Source of the DNA: Pseudoneurospora amorphoporcata
Taxonomy: Eukaryota > Ascomycota > Sordariomycetes > Sordariales > Sordariaceae
Direction: 5' to 3'
Length of the DNA: 64,000 nucleotides
Assembly (NCBI GenBank): GCA_033297205.1
Contig: MU859086.1
Location: 177,252 to 241,251 of the forward strand
In this document: piece by piece, positions 44,295 through 55,491 of the stretch
How positions within the stretch are numbered: position 1 is the first letter of the stretch
Layout: each line of letters opens with the position of its first letter
Notes under the pieces: generated by a model
Told to the model about the DNA's origin: nothing
Database searches by the model: none
Seen by the model: only the letters and a program-made list of their open reading frames with translations
Made by a program: the position numbers and the translations under genes

Positions 44295-46819
44295 ATGTCG
44301 CACCCCTATTCAGACAACCTCTACTCGTACCCGGGCCTGGGTAACGACGAGGAGATCGAGAATGCTGCTAGCCCTCAACACGACCAAGGGCAAGTCCAAA
44401 ATGCATTCATGCCTATCCATGACTTCGTCAATAACACGTCAGAACCTTCGTTCAACTCTCCCTTTTCTCCACCTGTCTTGGAAGATGACCCGTCCATCGA
44501 CCCGTCAATGACGGGCGATAGCAAGGCAAGAGAGGCGGCTCGCTTATCAGGGCGTGACGAAGACATCTACAACGCAGATGAGGGAAACACAACGCATCAG
44601 TCATCTCGGATGAATGGCGGCTATCCATCTCTTCCCGTTTCCAGTTCGACATATGCCACGCCATCGGCCCACTCGCAACCACACCAGGCCGCGTACTACC
44701 CGCACTTCCCATCACAAGCTGCATCATCCTCATCCCCATATATACCCCCGACGTCTGGGTCACCCTACACGGCCTATCCTCAACGCCATCGTCAATCAAC
44801 ATCCAGTCACGGCTCTTCACCTTACCTATTTGAAGCTCCTCCAGCCTATACTCCTTCGCCGACCTCGGCTTCGTCAACAAGCCCCTTGAACTCACACGCA
44901 GGATCCTCAACAGCTTACCAGACCTTTCCTCAGGCAAGGACACCATCCTCCTCCTCCTCCTCCTCCTCCATCACCGACGGCATGGGTCGTCCCGACGAGT
45001 CCACTGGCCTGCTGAGTCGTAGTGGTCCGGAAAGCATGGGCGGCAACCCCGGCGATGGGCCGGGGAACGTCAAGCCTACATGGACTGAGCGAGTGAGTAA
45101 TCGTCTGCCCTCTCGGAAAACCGTCAGGAAGACTCTCTTGGCGTTGATTGTTGCGGTTCTTTTGTTGGGCTTTTTTGCCCCTCCGTCCAATGTAAGTCGA
45201 CTTATCTATGTCATGTCATGTCTATCTCTGCTCAAGTAATGCAATGCGGGAGAATGCTGTGCCACATTGGACAACAATTCCACGTGCATATCCCTCGCAT
45301 GCTTGTGCCATTCTGTTGGTCCGTTACTAACTCGTGTCCCCAGTCTGGCCACAATAACAACCCAACAACCCCCTCTCCCCCCTCTCATCCCGGGAATGGC
45401 GGCGGCAACGGACGAGGAGGAGATTCTTCACCATCAAGACCATCAAGACCGCCTGTCATGCAATACCCTGACATCGACAACGAATCCGACTGGTTCTCGC
45501 GCTACCGGTGCCGCGGCGGCCGCACCGTCACCCGTCCGGCCGAGACCTACGACGTCTCTTTCTCGTCTAGCAAGCACCTGACCATCAACCAAGAGCGCTT
45601 CGAAGGAGACACGCACCACTACGACACGTACGTTTCAATCCAAGGCGAAGTGATCGTCCGTCGTTCCAGTAAAGATACACCCGACCCGTCCATCGTTATA
45701 GAGGTTACCGCCAACGACGACCGCATCTTCTCCAAGATCGAAACGCACTGGAACCCCTTTGACCAGACCCTCACCATCAAGACCCCCGACGGACTCAACA
45801 CGGGCCAGCGCAACCTCCAACTATGCGCCATGGTCAAAGCCACCGTCTGGGTGCCCGAGGATGCAGAGCTCAACTACCTCCAGATCGCCACCATCCATTT
45901 GGGCGTACAGCTGCTTGATAACTTGTCCCTAACCGTCAGAACGCTTGCCCTGTTTGATGCCGTGGCAGGTAACATCATCTCTGCTTCCTCGGGCGGCAAG
46001 GATGTCACCCAAAGGAGAACAAACAAGGAGGCCCCGCCGCGCGACACATCCCCAGACTCTTTCGCCTTCCATCCCCGCCGACTAGAAGGGTACACCACCT
46101 CAGGCCAAATCTACGGCGTCTGGCCACTTTTCGACTCCTTAATCCTCAAGTCGACAGCAGGAGACATCAAAATCGGCATCGAACCGCAAAACCACTGGGA
46201 CAAGGACTCCTCGTCCAACGCAGAGCTAGCCATCCGTTCCACCTCGGGCGACGTGAACTTCCGCACACGTGGCGTGGCTGGCAAAACACCCCAAGTGCCC
46301 AACAGGAATTATGTCCTAGACGTGCACACAACCAGCGGTAACGTCCATGGTCTTGCAGCTTGTTCGAGCAGTGCTACTGTCAAGTCAACTAGCGGGACTT
46401 TGACACTTGGGTTACTCCCGGTGGTCAAAGGGGCGGGCGATAGCAAGCCGGTGGAGGTATCGACGTCTTCTACCTCGGGTACCACTTCCATTACGATTTT
46501 TGAGCCTCTATATATCTCCTCCCGTGCCAGCTCCAGCACTCCAGCGCTCCGTAACCTTCACAACCAACACACCTCCACCTCCGGCGACTTCCACCTCTAC
46601 CTGCCCGTTTCCTGGGAGGGCGAGATCGTCATGACTTCGCTTAGCGGCAAGTTGGGCGTCAGCGGGAAGGATGTCAAGCTGATCAAGAGTGGGGAGCAGT
46701 GGCCCGGGTTTAATAGGGACATAGTGGCGAGGAAGGGGGATGTGGGAGGTGATAGGGGGGAGGGAAGTCGGGTTAGGGTCGGGTTGACTAGTGGGAATGG
46801 GGACGTTAGGGTTGGGTAG
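44295..46819 (+). CDS. Type II membrane protein with adhesin-like (DUF4097-type) repeats
   Basis: Two exons (44295-45191, 45344-46819) encode 790 residues. Residues 1-270 are Ser/Pro/Tyr-rich and probably cytosolic, including a serine run from TCC triplets. A basic stretch (RLPSRKTVRKT) precedes one membrane helix at about 281-294 (LLALIVAVLLLGFF), giving type II topology with the larger part outside the cytosol. The ectodomain repeats a short strand-turn unit: KSTAGDIKIG, RSTSGDVNFR, HTTSGNVHG, KSTSGTLTLG, STSGDFHLY, TSGNGDVRVG. Such xTSGxxx ladders are typical of beta-helical putative adhesin domains (DUF4097-like). Function in fungi is not established, and a cell-surface or secretory-pathway role is inferred. 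The intron sits just after the membrane helix, separating the two halves. Confidence 0.82.
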
Positions 46820-47731
46820 ATGAAAGGTAGGTTTGGATGAATAGGGGTAGGGACGTATGAAACTAGGCGAGCATTGTTCTGAAGTTGTCAGCACAGCTTG
46901 ATGGTTAGTGTGGAGCGAAAGCGCTGTCTTCTTCTCCACAATGTGGTTTTCTTCATGGTGTCTATGGTATCGGAATTGTCTACAGTGTATATCATTGGAT
47001 GTGATAGGTATACATAATGAAGGTCAATAATGAAGACATATGATAGCCAGTGTTTATTACATTGAGTGAAGACCTCTCTATTTTCGAGATGGTCAATCTT
47101 GAAACAAGCCATCTCACTTCGATCCTCCCAAACACAGTCTTTGTGAAGACTTCATTTCATGAAACAGGACGATGTTCAAGTCACCACACACATAACGGTA
47201 CGGAATCATTGATATCCTGAAGCAATACGGCGAACAAAAAATGTTCAACGCTGGGGTATACAGAGTAGTACGAATATAACCTTCGAAGCAGAACACCCCG
47301 AACTTCGCTTACTGGCAACACCACTGTTCCTCGCGTGGCGTTCTCCAGGCCTCTCAGCATTCTCTTAAGTCCTAACACTGCTCCCTCATATCTTGATTGC
47401 TGATAGAACTTAACTTTCCCCATTTTTGCTTCCATTACCTGGCCCAAGCTTGTGGCCATGTCGATGAACGCACAGTATTAGACGACCCCTCGGCATTTTA
47501 TCGTTTTCCAGGTAGTTGGTGCAGTACTTTATGTATCCAGTGTAGACTTCCCCCGTGCGGTATAGCCTCATACCGTGACTCGTCTGCATCTCCAACGCCA
47601 CCTGGCTTGCAATATCCAAATCATCCAACGATGCCGCCAAAGCCTCCTGTCCCAGCACACCACATCCTCAGCCCCTGATTCGTCCTTGAGGTCGGCAGGC
47701 TCTGCATCACAAGCTCCAGCCTTTCCTACTC
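46820..47731. other. Intergenic with a relic ORF pair on the minus strand
   Basis: It holds 3' flanks of two convergent genes plus the coding-like fragments described separately at 47181-47658. Nothing else is supported. Confidence 0.5.
47181..47658 (-). pseudogene. Two overlapping coding-like fragments, probable gene relic
   Basis: On the minus strand one frame (47658-47410) reads ASLDDLDIASQVALEMQTSH, then GMRLYRTGEVYTGYIKYCTN and MPRGRLILCVHRHG. A second frame (47459-47181) takes over with KVKFYQQSRYEGAVLGLKRM and EVRGVLLRRLYSYYSVYPSV. The overlap lies in HRHG/MATSLGQ, where GGGCCAG/GTAATG could be a donor. So this is either a spliced gene with unseen exons or a frameshifted relic. A stop (TGA) lies directly upstream of the first frame. 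I do not recognise the family. Confidence 0.35.
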
Positions 47732-48367
47732 CTAGCCCAGTTGCGTAAGCAGCTCAACTTGCTCCATCAGAAAGTTGTAATCCTCTTCACAACGGACGCG
47801 GGCCCCTATGCGTTGTGCCCACGCCCTTGAGAAGCCTTCCTGTACTCTCGTTCTGCTCGCGGCCCTTCTGACTTCGGACAATTCTCTATTCACTCGGCTC
47901 CGCATGTGTAATGGAATCCGTGTCCGCGCCCCTGCCCGTGTGTATGACAGTTGTGTAGGCGGTGGCGGAAGCGAGGGCGATACGCTTCGGCTGGAGAGGC
48001 CAGACCAAAGGCTTCTGTTGCGCCTGGAAAGGTAGGACATGCGCTCTCCTGGAGGGAAAGCAGGTTCTTGGATGGTGATGTGAGCTGCACGGTGGCGGGA
48101 ACGGGAACGACGGGCAGAGGGCCGCTCGCGCAGTGGTGAATGTAGGTTGTGAGTATTAAGCAGAAATCTGTCGAGCTCGTCACTACTTGGAGAAACGAAG
48201 TGGTAATCTTGGGGCCCATGCAGCCATGCAGGGTACGATGCCGCTGATGGCATTATACCTAACTCGCTTGCTCGACGCCGTACTTCGACTTGGAATGGTG
48301 GAGGCCGTAAGTTGGAAGGGTCGTCAGCCGGCCGGGGCGAGACAGTGGCATTGGAGGATGGCGGCAT
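47732..48367 (-). CDS. Arg/Ser/Pro-rich hypothetical protein
   Basis: An unspliced frame. From the Met at 48367 it encodes 211 residues (PPSSNATVSPRPADDPSNLR onward). The open frame extends 47 codons further to 48508, but that extension looks like leader sequence. I do not recognise the family. It is strongly basic, with RRSRSRHRAAH and SRRNRSLWSGLSSRSVSPSL resembling phosphorylated RS-type linkers, and a C-terminal helical part (RVNRELSEVRRAASRTRVQE, then EEDYNFLMEQVELLTQLG). The last 60 residues look most constrained. It could be a rapidly evolving lineage-specific protein. Confidence 0.55.
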   Translation of the reverse strand: MPPSSNATVSPRPADDPSNLRPPPFQVEVRRRASELGIMPSAASYPAWLHGPQDYHFVSPSSDELDRFLLNTHNLHSPLRERPSARRSRSRHRAAHITIQEPAFPPGERMSYLSRRNRSLWSGLSSRSVSPSLPPPPTQLSYTRAGARTRIPLHMRSRVNRELSEVRRAASRTRVQEGFSRAWAQRIGARVRCEEDYNFLMEQVELLTQLG

Positions 48368-51300
48368 CTTGGGTGTGCGTGGAAGCAGAACTGCGATATT
48401 CAACAAGATTTCCCGAGAAGACCTGGGGAATGGAAGAAACGAATGATGGTATTTGAGCAACGATTGTGATGTTTGCAAGAGTTTCCAATGAGCAAGCCGG
48501 CAGTGCAATGATGCAGAAAAAGATGTGGATGACGAAAGGGTTTGAACTGAGACTCGCAGGGGAACAAGTTGGCTTTATGTGCTTTGGTCCAGTCCAGGAC
48601 TGTGTCGAGTGTGACTTCCTTTTTCCGTACCAAATGATTCAAGAAAAGCGGAAGCGACGAGTGCAAGACTGTTCCTCAAGGGAAAATACAGTCCAATACT
48701 ACTGTTAGCTCGAGACCTCAGGTCAACTTTCCTAGGTTGAACCATTTCATTCCATAACCAAGGCGTGTTGTTACTTTGCATATGCTGTTTAGGATCTGAT
48801 ATGCCATCTTGAATCTTGTTAATGTCTTTCCAACCCGTACATAACCATCACATTTTGGCCTCGTAAGGTTTGTAATAATGCGGATAGATAGATGCTGCCT
48901 AGTATTCTAGGGGTGTCAGCATTAGATTGTAGAAGGAGCATCATTACAAAAAGTGCAGCAAGCGGGTAGGTACCCTGCGCCGGTCGTAGGAAACGGAAGG
49001 CATCGTCCACGAGAACAAGTTACCTGCCCAATCGTCATAAGAATAAACCGAACATGTTACAGCCAGTACATTACACATCCAAGCGTCTTTATCATTCCAT
49101 TTAACCCAGCATCTAGGCATTTTCAGGATGCAGGAATGCCTGGTGGACTCTATCGAATGTATTTCCTCTCTTTCTTGTATTCCATATGCTCATGAGAAAA
49201 TCCAAAATTTGCAGGAACACAGCTACAAATCTCCTGTGGTCCGTCTCCTGTACTCCGTCTCCTAGAGCGTCACTTACCTCACGCTACCAAACGGATAGTT
49301 CACGCCCCCGGCACCAAGATGTCACTCGGACCTTACAATCAGTGTCCGCCCCGAATGGCAAGCTGAAACCCGTTTTCTTGTTTGTCGTTAAGTGATGCCG
49401 TTAGTACTATGTACTAATGCCTTGAGATTTTCTTGTTTATTTCTTTCTGGAAGCGACAGTGATGGAAGGGCTCAAAATTGACCCAACTCCCTACTCAGAT
49501 ATTATCGCGGCTCAGAAACTCAAAGCCAGTAGTTCGTGTACATCAGAGACGATACTTGGAAGGTAAAGTCTACTTTTACAATTTTACTAGCGGTCTCTGA
49601 TACATCCATTTGCTAGGAGGCATGTTACGTGGATCCATAGTTTGGGTCAGATGTCCCGGTACTTTGAAGCGTCTTTCTTAATAGCAGCCGGTGAGACTCT
49701 CGGGAGCACCGATGTAAGTGCCCATCTCTGCGGGAATGTGCCGACCGTCGCCCTTGCTGACTCTGTAATGACTATTTTGTTGTTGTTGCGCCTGCCGCCC
49801 TCTGAGCTGTGAGCTGACTTCAACTCCCTGAGAGTGGCAACCTAACATGGGTGTAGCGTCCTTCAGTGACTTCCTCGGCTACAATGGTAAGAGCGCTGGT
49901 GACCCTCAGCAATATCATTGCAGGTGCTTACACTTGGAAGATGTTAAGAGGACAATCGAGGGTGCAACGAGGGTCAAGGGCCACGGAACGGACATTCATA
50001 CTAGGGTCCCATGATTGAATCAAGGCCCGAAATTTATTCTTGACCCTTTTCCTTTACGCACTCACAAGCCTTACCCCCAACTGCAAGCAGTCTGCGTCAA
50101 CACTCCAACACGTTCGTCAGGGCAGCAAAACCTACGTCGCAAAGGCGTCGAAAAAAGGTTAGCGGCAGTTGGACAAAGCCCGCAGTTCAACCCGAACCAC
50201 TTCACTCACAAGTGCCTTCCTCGATCGAAAGGAGGAAGGTGGCCTAAACTGGTGCCCTCGACCTGGGAACCGTTTCCAGGTCACAACTGCCCAAGTGTTC
50301 TCAACCTGAACCGACCCCAGTTCGAGTAGAATACACCTTCAGTTCGGTGAATTAACTCACGTATCACCCTGTGTTCAATACGCCTTTCGGGTAAAATCAG
50401 AGGCGTCTCCCAAGTCTGGAAATGCCAAATAGCCTCAGTTCACCGTGTTTCCAAACTTGCCAAAGACATACGAGAGTGTCTTCACGGCCTATTATACTTC
50501 GAATGACGGTTAGTGAACTGTCCACTTTCCGTTTATCCTTTGGCCACTCGCGGCCTCAGACAATACGAAGATGAACTGATCCAGAATCAACCTTGACATG
50601 GGGCTGCAAGTCTGAGTGATGAGGCATGGCACGTTAGAAAATAAACAGAATATCGTGCTCTCCTTCCTTTTCATCCGAACTCTTGAGCCAGAGATAATCC
50701 TAGATAAAAGGTTGCGTGGAGACACTACACGACGCGTCCAAGGTTTGTCAAATCGAGCTCTCGCCTTCCTGATATTTTCCATCCGATACTGTGAGGACAA
50801 TGAACCTGGAGTAATTGGAAACCTGAGCAGACGCGCCGCGTTAAGATTTCCAAGTAAACCCCGTACTTCCCTGAGCAACTTTCTCCTCGATGAAATTTCT
50901 TTTTTCCCCTTCTTTTGAACCGCGCACTCATCCGTGGAGATGCTCTCGCACAAGCTTTTTTCTTCACCCAAGGAATCTTGCGTCTCTATGTTCTCTTGGC
51001 TTGCAACGATAACTTCGATTCACATCAACAGCAACAACCTCACGTAAGTTTTTCTTTCTTTTTCTTCCCCCCAGCCCGACAAGAATTCAAGTCACAGTCT
51101 GCCTGTTCTCAGTCGAGAGCCAGCCCTTCACGTCCCTCATTTCCAGTCAAGGTCCAGCTCCCAGGTTTTCTTGAGAGTTAGCCCTTCACCCCCTCTCTTC
51201 CCCCAGTTCAGGTTCTCAGGTTTTCCTGAGAGTCAGGCCTTCACCCCTTCACTTTCCAGTCAAGCCCAGTTTTCAGGTTTTCTTCACTACCACAATCCTC

Positions 51301-51380
51301 CATAACCTCGCTACCCTTTCTGCCCCGCCTGATTTTTTTCTCTTTCCGCAACGCTAACTTGACATGGAGTGACAATCAGA
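48368..51380. other. Intergenic, 3 kb, with a tandem repeat near its end
   Basis: No gene is supported. The only structured element is the three-copy repeat at 51115-51283. Pyrimidine-rich tracts from 51040 to 51350 look like promoter/leader for the six-exon gene downstream. Confidence 0.5.
51115..51283 (+). repeat. Three-copy imperfect tandem repeat, unit 55-58 bases
   Basis: Units begin GAGAGCCAGCCCTTCAC (51115), GAGAGTTAGCCCTTCAC (51173) and GAGAGTCAGGCCTTCAC (51228). Each ends in CAGGTTTTCYT. The middle of each unit is CT-rich and varies (CATTTCCAGTCAAGG, CTTCCCCCAGTTCAGG, CACTTTCCAGTCAAGC). It sits 100-270 bases before the start codon of the next gene, so it may lie in its promoter or 5' UTR. 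Confidence 0.8.
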
Positions 51381-53201
51381 ATGACACCTCCCGAGAAAGG
51401 TAAGCAACAGTCGACGCTGAATAGCCCTGCTAAGCCTCACAGGTAATTGACAGAAAGACCGAACACGCTCAGCTTGCTTTGGGTGCAAGATCGTTCGATC
51501 TTTTTTTTTGTCAATCACCTGCCCTGCTAGATTGAATCTTGAGTTCACCGAATTCTGACACAATAAACAGAGATGAGCGCCCCGTCGCGCGCCGCGGTCT
51601 TGCAGGAGATCGAGGACATGGACGGAATCCTTGGTAAGTTCTGAACTCCATCAACCTCGTCTAACTGTTTATCCCTGGCGTTATGGGCTAACTCTGACTT
51701 CAGGCGGCGGACCTTTCCCTACCTTTGGAGGCAGGGCGGCGAGCAACCCTCGCCCCGACACCCAAGGCCAGGCTCGAGGCCCTGAGCGGCAGGTGGCGGC
51801 TCCGGCCCTGGCGGTCGGCCAGAGAAGCCGGACGCCCAGCCGTCCGCAAAGGCCTCGCGGCCTCAGCGCGCTTGCCGAGGAGTCGGCCCCGCCCATGCGC
51901 GCCATGCCTTCGGCCTTTCGGCCCCCCAACCCTCCCTATGCCCAACCGGGATTTGACGGTGGCCGCCCCAATCGGTCACGCTCCGGGACTGCTGGGGACC
52001 CCCAGCGAGCTCCCCCGAGAGGGTTTGTCCTGCCTGCTGCTAGGCAACCTCCCAGAGACGTTCGGTCGCCCTCTGGCGGACAACACACGGGCCAGCCGGC
52101 ACTCGCCGGGCCCGCTCCTCCCCCCATTCCTCCCAAGTCCGCCCAGCGGCAACAGCAAGACAACAGGCGCCCGTCGGCATCGGGTTCGAGGCCCACCATG
52201 TCGTTGAACCAGGCGGTTTTGTCTCGTTCTCCGCCTGCCCCTGCTCCTGCCCCTGCCCCTGGCCCCCAGCCCCAAACTTCCCGGCCGCCTGAGCCACGCT
52301 CCTCCCAGGGCCAGGCGAGCTCTTGGAGCCGCCCCCATGTGCAGACGCCTCCTTTCGAGGGTAAGACTAGCCGGTACCGCTATACTGTTAATATGCTGTT
52401 AACAAGCGCTAATTGAATGGACTTCAGATGACGTCTTTAAGGGTCACTTGAACCCGACCAACCCATATGGGTACAACCAGCCTCGGGGCTTCCGTGAGTT
52501 TTGTCGCTGTATGATATGAAAACCAGTGCAGATGACTGACATAAGTAAAACAGACCACAACTGGGACACACCAGCCAGAGAGCGGTGTGCGGGCATCAAA
52601 GCCCATGATGGAAGAGAGGGTCACTCTTTCCAGGGCCCCCCGACTGGATCTCGTCCGAGACCGTCACAGCAGCAGCAGCAACAACAGCAAAGCAAAGTTG
52701 CTTTGCGTTCCCAACCCCTTTCCCCCGGCGCCTCGGGTAGGGCTGGCACTCGCCACCCTACCGGGCCCGGCTATTTCGATTTCTCTTCTCTCCCGCCCCC
52801 GGCACTGCAAGCGCAACCCGGTAACGGCAGATGCGCCCGGGTCGTGTCACCCGCGGAGCCCAGCCCGGCCGCCAGTGCGACGTCCATCACCTTCGGGTAC
52901 TACCCGATCATGAGCCCGTACGAGGCTGAAGCTGCCAGCGGTAAGATGAAAAACAAGAGAACTCGTATAGATGGAGATTAAAGAATACTAACGAGACGAA
53001 CAAACAGGAATGGCCAGGGCTCGTGTTGAGAGCCCCCAAAAGACGAAGGCCGGTACGCCGGGCGGAGATTACTGGGCCTCGGGCCACAATATGCTGTCGC
53101 CCGTCGAGGCAGCGGTGGCCTGCGCCGACAACAGGCGCACCACCATTTTCATGGACATGGGGGTGCAGTATGCCGACGACTACGAGAAGGAGGGCGAGTA
53201 G
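51381..53201 (+). CDS. Six-exon disordered Pro/Gly/Arg-rich hypothetical protein
   Basis: Exons 51381-51399, 51571-51633, 51704-52360, 52428-52493, 52554-52940 and 53008-53201 join in frame to 461 residues. Five of the six exons end in a G followed by a GTAAG or GTGAG donor, and every junction keeps the frame, which supports the model. The N terminus is TPPEKEMSAPSRAAVLQEIE. If the 19-base first exon is not used, translation could start at the Met in exon 2 (51573). Exon 3 is Pro/Gly/Arg/Ala-rich disordered sequence. Later parts contain KGHLNPTNPYGYNQPRGF, a Gln run, FDFSSLPPPALQAQPGNG, ITFGYYPIMSPYEAE and a more ordered C terminus (PVEAAVACADNRRTTIFMDM). No known domain is seen, and function is unknown. 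Confidence 0.65.
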
Positions 53202-53943
53202 GGCGGCAAGTAAGGATGGGGGTGGGTTGCTGAGACGATCAAGATCATGAGGATTATGACCTTTAACCTTATGGTCGTGCCTTTTTCTTTGCTTTATTGA
53301 GGGGCGATTCCTTTTGCTCTTGGCGTTGGGGCATGGCGGGTGGGCTGCTGGCGGTTATTTGACGCCATGAACGACCGATAGTGTACCAGTATTGTCAATC
53401 AAGTAACCCATTGCCGCCTGAATTCATGATGCATATGAGGGAGGCACGTGTTGATATGTTAACGGTGTGACTAAGGTATTGATGACTGATAAGGCCTAGC
53501 ACTCTCTCACTAACAATCCAACACCACCCCATCACGGCGCAATCGGCCCCACTCATCGGCCGGCCTTTGCCTGCCGGAACATCCACATCGATAGTGTGTC
53601 GCGAAATACGACCCCGTTCTTGCTGTCCGATGCCGCCGTCGCCAAAGTAAAATCTCCGGAAAATAGCTCTGACGAGTCTTGCCGAGGACAACTACCGTCG
53701 ACCTTTGTGGACAATTCTTTTGTTGTTTCGAGGTCAATTGGCTTTGTCCTACCATCGTCGGCGGTTAGAATACTTCACAAGTCCTTATCAGCATCTCGAT
53801 AACCTCGACTTTCCCAATCGAGTCATCCATCCATTGTTGCGCCTCGCGACCTTCCCCCCTCCGATCCTCCTCGACACCTCCTCAACCCCATCCCAAAGTC
53901 TCCAAACCAAAACCCTCACGACCAAAACCGCAAAAGAAAAAAA
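53202..53943. other. Intergenic: upstream of PET8
   Basis: No gene is visible. The 120 bases before the PET8 start are C/A-rich with CAAACCAAAACC elements and end AAAAAAAATGG, an unstructured leader. Confidence 0.55.
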
Positions 53944-54942
53944 ATGGCATCCCAATCAACCCCACCACCCTTCCAAACCGCCCTCCTAGCCGGCGCCCTC
54001 GCCGGCACCACCGTCGACCTCTCCCTCTTCCCTCTCGACACGCTCAAGACTCGTCTCCAGTCCGCCCAAGGTTTCTTTGCCTCGGGCGGTTTCCGCGGCA
54101 TCTACCGCGGCGTAGGCTCCTGCGTCATCGGGTCCGCTCCGGGAGCCGCCGCCTTCTTCGTCACCTACGAAACCACAAAGTCTTTCCTCGCGCCCCCGAA
54201 CTTGGTGGTGAGCACGACGACGACGACGACGAGTGACAAAGAGAAGGCGAACCTAAAAGGGAAAGGGATAGGAGGAGGATTAACTCCCGGTGTGACGCAT
54301 GGAGTAGCCGCTAGTCTGGGCGAGATTGCCGCTTGTGCCATCAGAGTCCCGACCGAGGTGATCAAGCAGAGGGCGCAGGCGGGTCAGCATGGCGGTAGCT
54401 CCTTGAGCAGCCTGCAACATATCCTTAACCAGCGCGGGGCAATCGGTCTGACGGGGGTGTGGAGGGAGCTATATCGCGGGTGGGGCATCACGGTGATGCG
54501 CGAGGTCCCCTTTACCGTCCTCCAGTTTCCCTTGTGGGAATCTCTAAAGAAATGGGGACGCGAGAGACGGCAGCGAACTGGACGGGGATTATTTGGTGAT
54601 TCGGCAACGGGGAAGGACGATAAAGACGTTAGTGCCCCAGAGAGTGCCTTGTACGGATCGCTGGCGGGCGGGTTCGCGGCGGCCTTGACGACGCCGCTGG
54701 ATGTGCTTAAGACGAGGATCATGTTGAGTGAGAGGAGGGAGGGGATCGCAAACGTGGTGAAGGGGATATGGAAGGATGGGCAAGCAAAGACGGGCAGTGG
54801 GCTTAGGCCGTTCTTTAGCGGAATTGGACCTAGGGTGATGTGGATTAGTATCGGAGGAGCCATCTTCTTGGGGAGTTATCAGAGCGTTGTTAACGCTTTT
54901 GAGGGGACGAAGAAGAAGACTAGTGGGGAGATTTCGCTTTAA
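53944..54942 (+). CDS. pet8: Mitochondrial S-adenosylmethionine carrier
   Basis: An unspliced 332-residue mitochondrial carrier. It imports S-adenosylmethionine into the matrix in exchange for S-adenosylhomocysteine, for methylation of tRNA, ubiquinone intermediates and lipoate/biotin synthesis. Three repeats carry PLDTLKTRLQS, PTEVIKQRAQ and PLDVLKTRIM. The start LLAGALAGTTVDLSLFPLDT and the segment LYRGWGITVMREVPFTVLQF are diagnostic for the Pet8/SAMC branch. An insertion of about 40 residues between repeats 1 and 2 (a Thr run from ACG triplets, then SDKEKANLKGKG) and another after WESLKKWGRERR account for the length above the usual ~280. It is convergent with the WD40 gene, so their 3' ends share 0.55 kb. 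Confidence 0.93.
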   Translation: MASQSTPPPFQTALLAGALAGTTVDLSLFPLDTLKTRLQSAQGFFASGGFRGIYRGVGSCVIGSAPGAAAFFVTYETTKSFLAPPNLVVSTTTTTTSDKEKANLKGKGIGGGLTPGVTHGVAASLGEIAACAIRVPTEVIKQRAQAGQHGGSSLSSLQHILNQRGAIGLTGVWRELYRGWGITVMREVPFTVLQFPLWESLKKWGRERRQRTGRGLFGDSATGKDDKDVSAPESALYGSLAGGFAAALTTPLDVLKTRIMLSERREGIANVVKGIWKDGQAKTGSGLRPFFSGIGPRVMWISIGGAIFLGSYQSVVNAFEGTKKKTSGEISL

Positions 54943-55491
54943 GGGAAGGGTGTGGTTATTTGGTTGGTGTTTAAAGAGCGTTAATGAGAAGACGGCAAAA
55001 GCGTTCGTGGCTGCACGGTCTCAAGAGACGAGAGACGAAAAAAAAAAAAAAAGGGAAAAGCTCGATGCCACTAATCTTCGACATCGAACGGGCGGGATCA
55101 GCGAGAACGAGAAAAAACAGCATAGACATAGAGTTCAAGATACCCCAGTGGGAGTAACAAACAGTCAAGTTACAGCCCTATGTACAACAACCCTTACTGT
55201 ACTATATAACTGTACTATACAACAACAATCCGCTAAGAGTTGAACAAGCGCCTTCTCAACGTCCATAACCAAGCTGGTTGACGAAACACCTCAGAGAACA
55301 GAATGAGACAGGGAGGAAAGCAGCACTATGTACAAACACGCTGACCCCAAAAATAAAAACAACAGAGACACACAAGTCACACACTGTCCAATCATGACAG
55401 GCAGTGCAGTGACGGCACGAAATTAATAATATCCAAATCCTTCCAGGGACGCCCCCGTCCACGAACTCTCCTGCCTGACAGCATCATCTTC
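54943..55491. other. Convergent 3' flank of pet8 and the WDR48 gene
   Basis: A spacer with a 15-base poly-A run near 55039 and repeated TGTACTATA/ACAACA motifs near 55180-55230, probably 3'-end processing sequence. No gene is seen. Confidence 0.55.

Noticed and set aside
46770..46815. TTAGGG-like telomere motifs (GGGTTAGGGTCGGG, TTAGGGTTGGG)
   Set aside because: They lie inside the coding end of the adhesin-like gene and follow from Val/Arg/Gly codons. They are isolated and not an interstitial telomere array.
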